Below, piece after piece: positions 1 through 9,575 of a DNA stretch of 64,000 nt (position 1 is the stretch's first letter; the number at the start of each line of letters is the position of its first letter). The notes beneath the pieces were generated by a model. That model was not told where the DNA came from, made no database searches, and saw nothing but the letters and a program-made list of their open reading frames with translations. This stretch comes from Arthrobacter sp. 131MFCol6.1 (GTDB lineage: Bacteria > Actinomycetota > Actinomycetes > Actinomycetales > Micrococcaceae), in the NCBI RefSeq assembly GCF_000374925.1, contig NZ_KB895541.1:372001-436000 (forward strand), in the 5' to 3' direction. The translations under genes and the position numbers were made by a program.

Positions 1-2235
1 GCCGATCTCCCGCATAATGGCCAGGGCCTCCGCGCCGAGCGCCCGATGCCGATCGCCGCGGCCCTGCCGGCTGTCCAGCCCGGTCAGGCCGATCAGAGCA
101 GCCGCGCGTGACCGGGTCGCGTCGGGCGCCACCGCCAAGGCACGCTCGACCCAACGTGCTCCCTCGACCGCGTGACCGCGGACGAACCAGAACCGCCACA
201 GGCTGGCCGCGAGTCGGAGCGCGGTCTCGGGCTCGCGGGCGCACGACCAGCGCAACGCTGCGCGCAGGTTGTCGTGCTCGCGGTCGAGCAACTTCGGCTG
301 TTCGATGACCACCCCGGTGGCCCGTTCGGGATTGTGGGATTCGGCGAGGGCAAGGAAGTAGGCGCAATGCGCAGCCGCCAGTTGAGCCGCCTCACCTGCA
401 TGATCGAGATTCTCCTGGCCAAACTGGCGGACCGTCTCCAATTGCCGGTATCGGGTCCCGGCGCCCGTCCTTTCGGTGACCACCAAAGACTTGTCCACCA
501 GCTTGGCCAACAGGTCGAGCAGTTCGATCTGCTGGAGGGGCGCGTCAGCGCAGACTGCTACCACGGCGTCGAGGGTGAAACCACCCGCGAACACAGACAG
601 CCGGCGCAGCAGAACCTGCTCCGGTTTGGTGAGCAGTTCGTGGCTCCATTCCAAGGTGCCACGCAGCGTCTGGTGCCGCGTGACGCCACTGGTTCCCCCG
701 CCGAGCATGGACAAAGCATCGCCCAATCCCTGGACGATCTCGGCGGGTTCGAGTACGGCCGCCCTGGCCGCGGCCAATTCCAGGGCCAGCGGCATCCCGT
801 CGAGCCGTCGGCACAACTCTGTCACCCCCTGCGCGTTGTCGGCGTCGAGCGCGAAACCCGGCCGGACCTGCGCTGCCCGCTCAACGAAAAGCCGGACAGA
901 GGGCAGACGGCCCAGCACGGCCAGGTCGAGAGCGTCGGTCCGCAGGGGCGAGGGCAAGGGCAATGACGGCACCCGGTAGGTGTACTCCCCGTCGGCATGG
1001 AGTGGCTCCCGGCTGGTGGCCAGCACTTTAACCCCGGGGGATCCGTCAAGTAGCGCGACGACGAGTTGCGCACAGGCCGCCAGCAAGTGTTCGCAGTTGT
1101 CCAGCACGAGGAGCAGCGAGCGTCGCCGCAGTTGGTCCACCAGCGCTTGCACGCGGCTTGGTGCCGCGCCGGAATCCAACCCGAGGACCTCGGCTACGGC
1201 ATCGGCCACCAGCAGCGATTCCCCGACGGCCGCGAGGTCGACGAACCAGACTCCGTCCACGTACTCAGGACGAACTGTCTTCGCGGCCTCCAATGCCAGT
1301 CTGGTCTTGCCGCTGCCGCCAGCCCCGGTGAGGGTGAGCAGGCGGGCATGGCCCATCAGCCGCTCGACGTCAACGAGCTCACGCTCGCGCCCGATGAAGC
1401 TTGTCAACGGGGATGGCAGATAACCGATGGCATCGTCTTTGCCGGTCACGCCGGCGGGCTGGTGGAGGCGTTCCTCGGGCGGCGAGCCGGTCAACAACTC
1501 GCGAAACAGTGCCATCGTGCGGGTGTCCGGGTCGGTCCCGAACGCGTCGAGGAGTTCGTCGACCAGCCGCTCATATCGTGCCAATGCTTCCGACCGCCGG
1601 CCCATCCCAGCCAGCAACACCATCTGCGCGCGCACGGCTCCCTCGTGGACGGGATCGGATTCGAGCGCATGGGTGAGGATGACCAACGCTTCCTCCGGCG
1701 CGCGCTGCGCCACCGTCGACGCCAGTTTCACCAGTACCTCGCGATGGATTTCCCGGAGCTCATCGCGGCGTGTCGTCAGCCAGTCCGCATCCGGCAGCTC
1801 CGGCAGAAGATCACCACTGTACAAGTCGGCCGCATCGCGCAGGCTTGCCTCGTCACCTGCAGCCAACGCTGCCACGGCCGAACGCTCGAACTGCAGGACA
1901 TCGACATCGACCGGGCCAGTGTCATCCAGCACGACCACTTCACCGCGGATGGCGAGCAGTCCGTCGCTGCCGGCTCCAGCGCTGGCGAGCGCACGGCGGG
2001 CGACGTACAGGGTCTGATGCAGATTCCGTGCGGCGGCCACCGGCTCCATGTCAGGCCACAAGCGGTCCAGTACCTGCTCGCGACGGCCACGCTGACCACG
2101 CGCCAGCGCCAGCATTGCCACCACGGCCTTTGCTTTCTGCAGCCGCCAGTGGCTGTTCTCGACGGCGTTCCCGTTGACGTACACGATGAACGAGCCGAGA
2201 AGCTGGACGCGCAACCCGCTTTGGGTAGGCTTCAT
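1..2235 (-). CDS. SARP/AfsR-type transcriptional regulator with ATPase domain (3' end outside window)
   Basis: My own reverse-strand translation gives 745 uninterrupted codons from the ATG at 2235 to the window edge, so the C-terminus is missing. Residues 1-95 resemble the winged-helix DNA-binding domain of SARP regulators, about 105-250 the bacterial transcriptional activator (BTAD) helices, and from about 275 an NB-ARC-like ATPase follows. The Walker A motif GAGGSGKT is at 304-311 and the Walker B-like LLLVLDNCEHL at about 374-384. TPR-like helices begin near the edge. SARPs activate secondary-metabolite or catabolic genes in actinobacteria; no biosynthetic partner is in view, so the target is unknown. 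Long plus-strand ORFs across this region are antisense shadows. The family call is firm, the role is not. Confidence 0.9.
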   Translation of the reverse strand, partial: MKPTQSGLRVQLLGSFIVYVNGNAVENSHWRLQKAKAVVAMLALARGQRGRREQVLDRLWPDMEPVAAARNLHQTLYVARRALASAGAGSDGLLAIRGEVVVLDDTGPVDVDVLQFERSAVAALAAGDEASLRDAADLYSGDLLPELPDADWLTTRRDELREIHREVLVKLASTVAQRAPEEALVILTHALESDPVHEGAVRAQMVLLAGMGRRSEALARYERLVDELLDAFGTDPDTRTMALFRELLTGSPPEERLHQPAGVTGKDDAIGYLPSPLTSFIGRERELVDVERLMGHARLLTLTGAGGSGKTRLALEAAKTVRPEYVDGVWFVDLAAVGESLLVADAVAEVLGLDSGAAPSRVQALVDQLRRRSLLLVLDNCEHLLAACAQLVVALLDGSPGVKVLATSREPLHADGEYTYRVPSLPLPSPLRTDALDLAVLGRLPSVRLFVERAAQVRPGFALDADNAQGVTELCRRLDGMPLALELAAARAAVLEPAEIVQGLGDALSMLGGGTSGVTRHQTLRGTLEWSHELLTKPEQVLLRRLSVFAGGFTLDAVVAVCADAPLQQIELLDLLAKLVDKSLVVTERTGAGTRYRQLETVRQFGQENLDHAGEAAQLAAAHCAYFLALAESHNPERATGVVIEQPKLLDREHDNLRAALRWSCAREPETALRLAASLWRFWFVRGHAVEGARWVERALAVAPDATRSRAAALIGLTGLDSRQGRGDRHRALGAEALAIMREIG

Positions 2236-2432
2236 GGTTCTTCAGTATCCGCTCGCCATCCGGCGTTGTCGAACAACGAAATTTCCCGCACGCGCGCTGC
2301 CTTGGCGCACTCTGTGAGCGCCCCATCACTAGCAAGCAAACCACCGGAACCACAGCAGCCAATCGCCCCCGTCCGGCTCGATTCCGCAGTTTGGGTCGAC
2401 TGTAGTGACACAACCTGGGAGAGTTTGTCTCC

Positions 2433-2939
2433 CTACAAGGCCGGGCGGGCGCTAGTTTTAAGGCTGCTTTCGTTTGGTCCGTGTTGTGTGAGTTGCTGAA
2501 GTTCGCGGAGAATCTCCAACTGCTGGCGGTTAATGTCCATCAGGAGATCGATCTCTTCCTTGGACTTCAGGTTCGTAGTGTAGTCGTGCTGGGCCATGGC
2601 CCCCGCGATGGCATCCTGGCGTTTGGCGGCGATGAGCAGAATTGCTCCTTGCAGACCGGCCAGCATGGACAGAAAGAGGTTAAGAAGGATGTAGGGGTAC
2701 GGATCCCAGGCATGGGTCGCCAGCGCCCAGGTGTTTATGGCGGCCCAGACCAGCATGAAGGCGATGAAACCTCCCACGAAAGGCCAGCTCCCCATCCCGT
2801 TTCGCATGAGGTCCGCGGCCTGCTGCCCGCGGGTGAGGGAAGCCTTGTGCTTGTCGTGCCAGGTGTTCGGTTCTCCGGTCATCCTCCACCCTAACCAGAC
2901 CCGGCGGCTGGGACCTGCTTCTCCGTTAGTCTGCGCCAT
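2433..2939 (-). CDS. DUF1003 family membrane protein
   Basis: A 168-residue protein if read from the ATG at 2939, which has AGGA a few bases upstream. An in-frame start at 2989 would add 17 residues and one at 2879 would remove 20. Two hydrophobic segments (WPFVGGFIAFMLVWAAINTW and the stretch around YILLNLFLSMLAGLQGAILL) are joined by the WDPYPYILLN signature typical of DUF1003 proteins. A charged, probably cytoplasmic tail contains KSKEEIDLLMDINRQQLEIL. The biochemical function of DUF1003 is not established. It lies just downstream of the amidohydrolase on the same strand, with a small gap and no evident functional link. Confidence 0.85.
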   Translation of the reverse strand: MAQTNGEAGPSRRVWLGWRMTGEPNTWHDKHKASLTRGQQAADLMRNGMGSWPFVGGFIAFMLVWAAINTWALATHAWDPYPYILLNLFLSMLAGLQGAILLIAAKRQDAIAGAMAQHDYTTNLKSKEEIDLLMDINRQQLEILRELQQLTQHGPNESSLKTSARPAL

Positions 2940-3013
2940 GAGTCCTAACCCTCCGGTGCCGTCGGATCTCTCCGGCGGCACTGAGCTCACCGAACGCGAA
3001 GGCCGACGTCGGC

Positions 3014-4651
3014 CTATTCCTGGCGGCTGAAGACAGTTTCTCCGTCCACCCAGGTCGATTCGATCGGGAGGTCAATGAGCTCGTCGGCTGAAACCAGAAG
3101 GGGATCGTCGGCCCATATCGCGAGGTCCGCCTTGTTCCCGGGCCGGATTCTTCCCTGGTCGTGGTCTCCTTGGGCTTCGGCGGCCCAAACCGAGAAGCCC
3201 TTGAGCGCTTCGAGCGCCGTCAACCTTTGTGAAGGTTCGAAGACATGCGCATCGGTCCGGCCCGGGATGCGGCGCAGGCGTGCCCATGCCATGCCGATAC
3301 GCGCGTCGTACTGAGCCACCGGCCAATCCGAGCCCAGCGCAACCGGAGCACCCGAATCGATGACGTCACGGATCCTCCAGGCCCGTTTCGATCGCTCGGC
3401 GCCCAAGCGGCCGGACCAAGAATCGGATCCGTCCGCCTTTCGCCACTGCATGTGCAGGGGCTGCATCGACGCGGTTATTCCGGCCGTGGAAAGACGTGCG
3501 AGATCCTTGTCCGCAATGCATTCCAGGTGTTCAATGCGGTGCGGGGCTCCCCGCCGGGATCGAACGCCTGCCGAGACGTATGCGTCGATCGCAGCACCGA
3601 TGGCTCGATCACCGATAGCGTGTGTCGCGATTTGAAATCCTGCGTCGCTATAGTTTTTGACGGTTGCAGCATAGTCGGCCGGATCGGGCCAGAATGATTT
3701 CACTCCGCCGCCCATCGTGTCCGGTTCATAGAGCCAGCCGGTTCCCGTATCGATTACACCGTCGAGTAAGAGCTTGACGAGCCCGCCGCGCCAGCGCCGG
3801 CCCCGTCGGTCCTTCGACAAGACGTAAGACCGTGCTTCTTCAGCAGTCAGGCCGGGCCGATGCTCGAGTGCGGAAACCAGCCTGACGGGCAAGCCCGATC
3901 CGGTGCTGTCTATGTTGTCGATGAAATCGAGCGAAGCAAGGTCACCATCCATGATCGTTCCTGAGGTGATGCCGGTTCTCGACAAGCAGGAGATCAGCTC
4001 CCTTGCCCTCTCAACGGCCTGCGCTGCAGAAAGAGCCGGCGCGGTGGATCCAACCAAGTCGTAGGCAGTGGACTCCCGCAACTCCCCGGTGGGGTTGCCG
4101 GAATCGTCAACAACTATCTCGGAATTGTCGCAAAACCGGCGCCCACCTGTGATGCCGCTCAGTCTCAGAGCTTTCCTGCTCGCCAGTGCGGTATGAAGAT
4201 CAAACAGGAGAATGTACGCCGGCAGGCCGTAGACCGACTCTTCAATCAGGTCAGCGGATATTCGTCTGCCTTCAAAGATGCCGTAGTCAAGGTTCCATCC
4301 CCGGACCCACCCCGCCGGATTCTCTGCAAGAACCCTGGCTGCTTCGGTGCGCAGGACGGCGAGGAAACCGTCGAACGTTGACACTGGGCCGAAATCGACA
4401 CCGACCGTGATTTCCGAACCTTGGATGGGGTGAATGTGTCCGTCGATGAGTCCCGGCGTGATGGTTTGGCCCTTGGCATCGTGCACTCGGGTTCGTGGAC
4501 CGCGGTGCTCGCCAAGAAGGTGGTTGCCGCCAGCGGCGAGGATCCTGCCGTTCGCGATGACGATGGTGCTGGCGGATGGTTGTTTTGGATCCAGGGTGTG
4601 CACCCCGGCATTAACGATGACAGTGTCCGCGGATTTGAGGTTATTGGGCAT
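3014..4651 (-). CDS. YtcJ-like metal-dependent amidohydrolase
   Basis: A 545-residue amidohydrolase-3 family protein, full length for YtcJ-like enzymes. N-terminal beta-sandwich residues lead into the metal motif DGHIHP (His72 and His74). Further family motifs are ATHAIGDRAIG, HRIEHLE and the late aspartate in LGSDWPV. Such enzymes hydrolyse C-N bonds of amides, ureides or N-acyl compounds in the cytoplasm; the substrate cannot be read from sequence. The start has GGGAAG upstream. It sits downstream of the permease-nitrilase pair on the same strand, separated by a strong hairpin, so it is probably a separate transcript although nitrogen catabolism is a shared theme. Confidence 0.88.
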   Translation of the reverse strand: MPNNLKSADTVIVNAGVHTLDPKQPSASTIVIANGRILAAGGNHLLGEHRGPRTRVHDAKGQTITPGLIDGHIHPIQGSEITVGVDFGPVSTFDGFLAVLRTEAARVLAENPAGWVRGWNLDYGIFEGRRISADLIEESVYGLPAYILLFDLHTALASRKALRLSGITGGRRFCDNSEIVVDDSGNPTGELRESTAYDLVGSTAPALSAAQAVERARELISCLSRTGITSGTIMDGDLASLDFIDNIDSTGSGLPVRLVSALEHRPGLTAEEARSYVLSKDRRGRRWRGGLVKLLLDGVIDTGTGWLYEPDTMGGGVKSFWPDPADYAATVKNYSDAGFQIATHAIGDRAIGAAIDAYVSAGVRSRRGAPHRIEHLECIADKDLARLSTAGITASMQPLHMQWRKADGSDSWSGRLGAERSKRAWRIRDVIDSGAPVALGSDWPVAQYDARIGMAWARLRRIPGRTDAHVFEPSQRLTALEALKGFSVWAAEAQGDHDQGRIRPGNKADLAIWADDPLLVSADELIDLPIESTWVDGETVFSRQE

Positions 4652-4777
4652 CAGACTTCCCGTGATCTTGAATGTGGGGCACGCGCCAAGACTTTCGGCG
4701 GCAAGGGTCGGAGGGCTTCACAGCGGCCGACAGCTGGCGGGTGCGGATGAGATCGTGCTGTCGATGGTCATTTCTGG

Positions 4778-4819
4778 CAACGAGTGCGTACCTCCGGGGC
4801 CGGAGGTACGCACTCGTTG
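4778..4819. terminator. 19-bp perfect hairpin between nitrilase and amidohydrolase genes
   Basis: The arms 4778-4796 and 4801-4819 are exact reverse complements separated by the 4-base loop GGGC. No T-tract follows on either strand, which is common for actinobacterial terminators. The position downstream of the nitrilase stop suggests termination of the permease-nitrilase transcript, but a regulatory palindrome is not excluded. Confidence 0.6.
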
Positions 4820-4848
4820 TGGTGGGGTGCGGCCGTGGAAGGAAGCGG

Positions 4849-5760
4849 TCAGGCCCTTGAAGTGCTGAGCTGGTTCACGCGTGAATCCTCCGGGTCCGGG
4901 GTGCTCCACGCCGGGGGTTGGAAGTGTGCGCCGCCGTACATCGGGTAACGGAGGATTCCTTCCTGGTCGTGGAGTTGAGCCCAGGGCCGGTTGATGCCGT
5001 GGGTTCCGTAGCGGCGGACCTGGGTGACCCGGTCGAGGTCCAGGACGCCGAAAAGGATTTCCTCGCCTCCTCTGGCCTGCTGCATGATGGTGCCCTCCGG
5101 GTCCACGATGACGCTGTCTCCGACTGCTGATGGGTCGGCGCCGTTGACGTTGACGATGTACACCTGGTTTGCGAAGGCGTTGGCCCGTGACATCACGATT
5201 TCCATTTCCCTGTCCCGGGTCGTGGTGAGGGTCGGCTGGATGATGACTTCCGCTCCGAGCCATGCCAGTTGCCGGGCGACCTCGGGAAAGCTTCCATCGA
5301 AGCAGATGGCGAGGCCTACACGTCCCCGGCCGGGGATGTCGAAGGTCACGAACGAGTCGCCCGGCGTCGTTGTTTCGAACGGGCGCCAAGGAAAGAGCTT
5401 CCGGTACCGGGCCACGATCTCGCCGTCGGGGGAAACAGCGATTGCCGTGTTGTAGGTGTTGCCGCCGTCGGTTTCCAGCAGGGAGCCGGGCACGAGCCAG
5501 ACCCCCAGGTGGCGGGCCAGGTCCGCGATCCGGTCGGTGAGCGCGCTGGGGATGGGGCCGGCGGAGCGGGTTTCGCCCTCAGGGTCAGGGATCAGGAATT
5601 CCCCGGGTGCTGCGAGCAGAAGTTCTGGTGCAACGATGATGTCGACCTCAGGACCGAGCTCTTTGGCGGTTTCGGCCTGGGCAGCGAAGCGTTCCCAGGT
5701 TGCTTCGACGTCGTAGGGCACGGGTTTCGTTTGGATTGCTGCAATTGATAGGACGCGCAT
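4849..5760 (-). CDS. Nitrilase-superfamily carbon-nitrogen hydrolase (amidase)
   Basis: A 303-residue C-N hydrolase with a recognisable Glu-Lys-Cys triad: Glu46 in VAPELLL, Lys121 in YRKLFPW and Cys153 in LAICFDGSFPE. Branch membership suggests an amidase or N-carbamoylase-type enzyme rather than a true nitrilase. The start ATG directly follows the TAA stop of the upstream permease (TAAATG), so the two are translationally coupled. The permease probably imports the compound that this enzyme deamidates. The exact substrate is unknown. The C-terminal 30 residues are polar and less conserved. Confidence 0.9.
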   Translation of the reverse strand: MRVLSIAAIQTKPVPYDVEATWERFAAQAETAKELGPEVDIIVAPELLLAAPGEFLIPDPEGETRSAGPIPSALTDRIADLARHLGVWLVPGSLLETDGGNTYNTAIAVSPDGEIVARYRKLFPWRPFETTTPGDSFVTFDIPGRGRVGLAICFDGSFPEVARQLAWLGAEVIIQPTLTTTRDREMEIVMSRANAFANQVYIVNVNGADPSAVGDSVIVDPEGTIMQQARGGEEILFGVLDLDRVTQVRRYGTHGINRPWAQLHDQEGILRYPMYGGAHFQPPAWSTPDPEDSRVNQLSTSRA

Positions 5761-7311
5761 TTATGCCTCGGTTTCGCTGCTCAGGATGGATTGCAGTTCG
5801 TTGCGGGTGGAGAAAGTTCCCTGGGGGATCGTTTGCCCGGCGAAGTAGGGCCGGAGTCTGGGGCGGATGATAGCGATGACCAGGACGCCCAGGGCGAGGG
5901 CACCGATGCCGATCCAGAACACGGTTCCGATACCGAGCAAGGAGAGCCCGGCATAGTCGGGGGACAACATGTCGACGGCGCTGTACGCAAACGCTCCCGT
6001 CATCAGGAGGGCGCCCAGGCCAGGGAGGATGCCCTTGATGACCAGGGCAGAGGTGGAGGTGCGCATTTGGGGAGCGAAATAAACGACACAGGCCAGCGCC
6101 GTCGCGGCATAGTAGGCGGCGATCATCAGGCCGACTGAAAGAATAGCCAAGCCGATGAAGTCGGCGCTGATCGCTGTCAGAACTACTGTCACGGCAATGC
6201 TCAGGAGCGCCCACCAAACGATTGACGTGGTGGGTGTCCCTCTGGAGGGGTGCATCTTCGTGGTGGCAGCGGGCAGTGCGCCGTAAGTTCCCATGCTGAG
6301 CCAGGACCGGGGGTTGCTGATCGCAACGGTCATCAGCGCCGCCAGTGCCGAGATGCCGACGGCGAGGATGATGACCTGCCCGAAGAGGCCACCGGTGGCC
6401 TGGGGGCCAAGCACGGACAGCACGTCCGAGACGGTTGCAGGATCCGTGATGCCGGCGGTTCCGGCAAATCCGACGGCGGCCGTCGCGGTCGCGACGTAGA
6501 AGAACAGAAGGATCACGGTGGTGATGACCACGGCCCGCCCTGGTGTTCCCTTGCGGTCGGTCGTTTCCTCATTGACCGCTATCAGCGCGTCCCAGCCCCA
6601 GTAGATGAACAGGCACAGGATGACGCCGTGGACCAGGCCGGAGAGATCGCCGGAGGCAAAGGGGTTGAACCAGTCCAGCCGTGGCTGCTCGGCACCCTCC
6701 GCCGCGGTCCCGGCGGCCATGGCGGTAAAGGCCCCGATGCAGAAACCGCCCAGAGCGACCAGCTGCAAGGCGATCAATGCGTATTGAAGCCACGCGGAGA
6801 GTTCGATTCCGCGGGCCGCCACGACGCCGCTCAGGGCGATCAGCCCGCACGCGATGGCCGCGACGATGACCGGTTGGGAGGCGGCCCAGCCGAGCCCCAA
6901 AAAGGTCAGAAGATACGTCGTGGCAACCTGCGCCAGGGCCGCGCTGGAGATGAAGGTGGCTATTTGGGGGACCCAGCCACCGAAGAACCAGCCCGACCAC
7001 GGGCCGAAGACTCGGGAGATCCACACGAAAACCCCGCCGCAGTCCGGCATTTCCCGATTGAGGTCCCGGAATGCGAAGGCCGTAAACAGGATAGGCACGA
7101 ACCCCAGCAGGAACGCCGCGGGTGTGCTCGACCCGACCGCCAGGACAACGAAGCCCAAGGTCACCGCCAAGCTGTACGCCGGGGCCACCGCGGCGAGACC
7201 CAATGCTACCGTTGGGCCGATGCCGATCGAGCCGGCCTTCAGTCCCTTGCTCGGAGCGGCAGCCGGAAGGGTGGGGGGTGTAACGGTGGGGGGTGGAAGG
7301 GGATGTGACAC
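5761..7311 (-). CDS. APC superfamily amino acid/amine permease
   Basis: A 516-residue integral membrane protein with about 12 hydrophobic helices. A short Pro/Thr-rich cytoplasmic N-terminus is followed by the APC signature region with GPTVALGLAAVAPAYSLAV near residue 32. RDLNREMPDCGGVFVWISR is characteristic of the amino acid-polyamine-organocation family. It should import an amino acid, amine or amide across the plasma membrane. It is the first gene of a two-gene operon with the nitrilase-fold amidase and is divergent from a TetR gene. Two palindromes in the shared intergenic region probably control it. Confidence 0.92.
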   Translation of the reverse strand: MSHPLPPPTVTPPTLPAAAPSKGLKAGSIGIGPTVALGLAAVAPAYSLAVTLGFVVLAVGSSTPAAFLLGFVPILFTAFAFRDLNREMPDCGGVFVWISRVFGPWSGWFFGGWVPQIATFISSAALAQVATTYLLTFLGLGWAASQPVIVAAIACGLIALSGVVAARGIELSAWLQYALIALQLVALGGFCIGAFTAMAAGTAAEGAEQPRLDWFNPFASGDLSGLVHGVILCLFIYWGWDALIAVNEETTDRKGTPGRAVVITTVILLFFYVATATAAVGFAGTAGITDPATVSDVLSVLGPQATGGLFGQVIILAVGISALAALMTVAISNPRSWLSMGTYGALPAATTKMHPSRGTPTTSIVWWALLSIAVTVVLTAISADFIGLAILSVGLMIAAYYAATALACVVYFAPQMRTSTSALVIKGILPGLGALLMTGAFAYSAVDMLSPDYAGLSLLGIGTVFWIGIGALALGVLVIAIIRPRLRPYFAGQTIPQGTFSTRNELQSILSSETEA

Positions 7312-7338
7312 GGAGACTCCTCATTGAATCAAAGTTAT

Positions 7339-7370
7339 TTGAATCACATTCAAATTTGAATACCATTCAA
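7339..7370. promoter_or_regulatory. Tandem TTGAAT-N3-ATTCAA palindromes, candidate TetR operator
   Basis: Two 15-bp inverted repeats, TTGAATCACATTCAA at 7339-7353 and TTGAATACCATTCAA at 7356-7370, lie 17 bp apart between the divergent permease and TetR genes. A further TTGAAT half-site occurs at 7324. The AT-rich palindromes stand out from the GC-rich surroundings. Binding by the adjacent TetR is inferred from position. Confidence 0.7.
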
Positions 7371-7421
7371 TACGGGTCTAGACTCGCTGTCAATAGGCAT
7401 CGGGCCGGGGGAGGAGTGGCA

Positions 7422-8066
7422 ATGGCGGACCTCAGCAAGAGGGAAGTGCGCCGGAGGGCGATTGCGGCGGCGGCACAGGCCGTCGCCGCCCGTGACGGTG
7501 CGGAAGCCGCGACGCTGCGGGCGATTGCGGCGGAGGCAGGCATGGCCCCAAACGCCGTGCTGTACTACTACGGAAGCCTTGCCGAAATCACCGCAGCAGC
7601 CGTCGAAGCCTCGTCCGCCAGATTCCTCGCACGGCTGGCGGAGGCAGCGGACCCCGCCATGAGCCCGACGGTCCGGCTCGCCGCAGTCATCAGCGCGGGC
7701 ACCACGGCAGGACTGGAGGACGACACTTTCCGGATTCTTTACGAGTACTGGACCCATTCGATCAGGGACGCGGAGCACCGACGGATCCAAGCGGAACTCA
7801 TCCGCACCCAGCAAGCGACGTACGAACAAATCATTGCCGACGGAATCCAGGCCGGTGAGTTCTTTCCCGTCCTGGAACCGGCGAAGATCGCGCGGACGCT
7901 GGTGGCCCAGGAAGACGGCCTGGTCATGGATGTACTGGCCGGCACCGCCAGCAGTGAGGACGTGCTTGACCTGGTCGCCAGTCTCGCCTCGGCCCTTCTG
8001 GGCCTCGGCCACGACACGCTCGTCGACCACATCGGAAGTCTCGCCTTCTCCCGTTCCGGCCAATAG
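7422..8066 (+). CDS. TetR/AcrR family transcriptional regulator
   Basis: A 214-residue TetR-type repressor. I chose the ATG at 7422 because GGGGAGGAG lies just upstream; an earlier in-frame start at 7293 would run through the operator region. The N-terminal HTH (residues about 10-55) reads RRAIAAAAQAVAARDG then LRAIAAEAGMAPNAVLYYYG, the usual helix-turn-helix ending in the YYY recognition segment. The C-terminal part is a ligand-binding helical domain. It is divergent from the permease-nitrilase operon and probably represses it until a substrate or pathway intermediate binds. Stop codon is followed by a 107-base convergent gap. Confidence 0.92.
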   Translation: MADLSKREVRRRAIAAAAQAVAARDGAEAATLRAIAAEAGMAPNAVLYYYGSLAEITAAAVEASSARFLARLAEAADPAMSPTVRLAAVISAGTTAGLEDDTFRILYEYWTHSIRDAEHRRIQAELIRTQQATYEQIIADGIQAGEFFPVLEPAKIARTLVAQEDGLVMDVLAGTASSEDVLDLVASLASALLGLGHDTLVDHIGSLAFSRSGQ

Positions 8067-8173
8067 CGGCTGGATCGGGTCGGCAGTTGACGTCCATCAC
8101 CGAAGGCAGCGCCGGCATCACCTGTGGGCGCTCACGTGCAAGCTCCTGTCCGGCGCGAATGTCTCCGGAATCA

Positions 8174-9547
8174 TCAGGTGGCGAACCCGTCCGCGATGTC
8201 CAGCACGGTGTCCAGGATGGCCAGGCCTGTCTGGGTGTCTTCCACGCTGGTGTTGCAGGGCGGGACGACATGGATGCGGTTGAAGTTCGCGAACGGCAGC
8301 AGTCCGCGGGATTTGCAGGCCGCCACGAGCTGGTTCATTTCCGGGCTCGAGGCGCCGTACGGCGCGAGGGGCTCGCGGGTCTGCCGGTCCTTGACGAGTT
8401 CGATGGCCCAGAACACGCCCGTGCCGCGGACTTCCCCGACCGAGGCGTGGGTTTCGGCGAATCCGCGGAGGGCCGGGCCGATCACCGTCTCGCCGAGGGC
8501 TGCCGCGTGTTGGACGATCTGTTCGTTCTCCATCGCGTTAATGGTGGCCACGGCGGCAGCCGCCGCGAGCGGGTGGCCCGAGTAGGTCAGGCCGCCCGGG
8601 TAAACGCGCGTGCCGAACGTGGCGGCGATCTCCGGACTGATCGCCACGCCGCCCATCGGAACATAGCCGGAATTCACGCCCTTGGCGAAGGTCAGCAAGT
8701 CAGGGACGACGTCGAAGTGCTCGACGGCGAACCAGGCCCCGGTGCGGCCGAAGCCGGACATGACTTCGTCGGCGATGAAGACGATGCCGTGCCGTGTGCA
8801 GAGCTCCCGTACGCCCTGCAAGTATCCAGGAGGTGGCAGGTAGATCCCGGCTGTGCCCGGGACGCCTTCCAGGATGAGGGCGGCGATGGTTGAAGGCCCC
8901 TCGAAGCTAATCAGCTGTTCCAGGTGTTCCAAGGCGCGCTGGCTTTCCTCCTCCTCGGTGCTGGAGTGGAAGGCGGTGCGGTACAAGTACGGCGGGAAGA
9001 AGTGCACGGTCCCGCTGCTGGCGGTGTCGCTGGCCCAGCGGCGGGGGTCACCCGTGACGTTGATGGCCAGCTGAGTGCCGCCGTGGTACGAGCGGTAGGC
9101 GGAGAGCACCTTGTGGCGGCCCGTGTGCAGCCGGGCCATCCGGATCGCGTGCTCATTGGCGTCGGCGCCGCCGTTGGTGAAGAAGATCTTGTCCAGTTCG
9201 CCGGGGGTGCGACCGGCAATCAGACGGGCGGCTTCGGAGCGCGCGTCATTGACGTAACTCGGGGCGATCGTGCACAGTTTCGTGGCCTGGGCGGCGATCG
9301 CGGATACGACGGCGGGGTGCTGGTGGCCGATATTGGTGTTGACCAGCTGCGAGGAGAAGTCCAGGTACTTGTTGCCGTCGCCGTCCCAGACGTGGGATCC
9401 CTCGGCCGCGGAAATGACCATGGGGTCGATGAGGTCCTGGGCGGACCAGGAATGGAAGACGTGCTTGCGGTCCAGTTCGTAGGCGCAGCGTGCGGCGTCG
9501 GCAGTGTCCTGGAACGGTCGGATGCCGCTGTCGATTGTGGAGGTCAT
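8174..9547 (-). CDS. Class III pyridoxal-phosphate aminotransferase
   Basis: A 457-residue fold-type I, class III aminotransferase (omega-amino acid:pyruvate/GABA aminotransferase group). Visible features are the SYHGGTQLA region, the DEVMSGFGRTG segment with the PLP-binding aspartate, and the FAKGVNSGY motif carrying the Schiff-base lysine. The start is the ATG at 9547, with AAAGG upstream; a longer frame running to 10246 is a shadow of the next gene. It lies 28 bases downstream of a methylmalonate-semialdehyde dehydrogenase on the same strand. Together they could convert an omega-amino acid such as beta-alanine to its semialdehyde and then to an acyl-CoA. Substrate assignment is inference. 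Confidence 0.92.
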   Translation of the reverse strand: MTSTIDSGIRPFQDTADAARCAYELDRKHVFHSWSAQDLIDPMVISAAEGSHVWDGDGNKYLDFSSQLVNTNIGHQHPAVVSAIAAQATKLCTIAPSYVNDARSEAARLIAGRTPGELDKIFFTNGGADANEHAIRMARLHTGRHKVLSAYRSYHGGTQLAINVTGDPRRWASDTASSGTVHFFPPYLYRTAFHSSTEEEESQRALEHLEQLISFEGPSTIAALILEGVPGTAGIYLPPPGYLQGVRELCTRHGIVFIADEVMSGFGRTGAWFAVEHFDVVPDLLTFAKGVNSGYVPMGGVAISPEIAATFGTRVYPGGLTYSGHPLAAAAAVATINAMENEQIVQHAAALGETVIGPALRGFAETHASVGEVRGTGVFWAIELVKDRQTREPLAPYGASSPEMNQLVAACKSRGLLPFANFNRIHVVPPCNTSVEDTQTGLAILDTVLDIADGFAT

Positions 9548-9575
9548 GGCAGTTGCCTTTCTCTTGACGTTCCGG

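Noticed and set aside
1066..2499. 477-codon plus-strand frame and other plus frames at the window start
   Set aside because: They lie opposite the SARP regulator, whose Walker A and BTAD features are clear.
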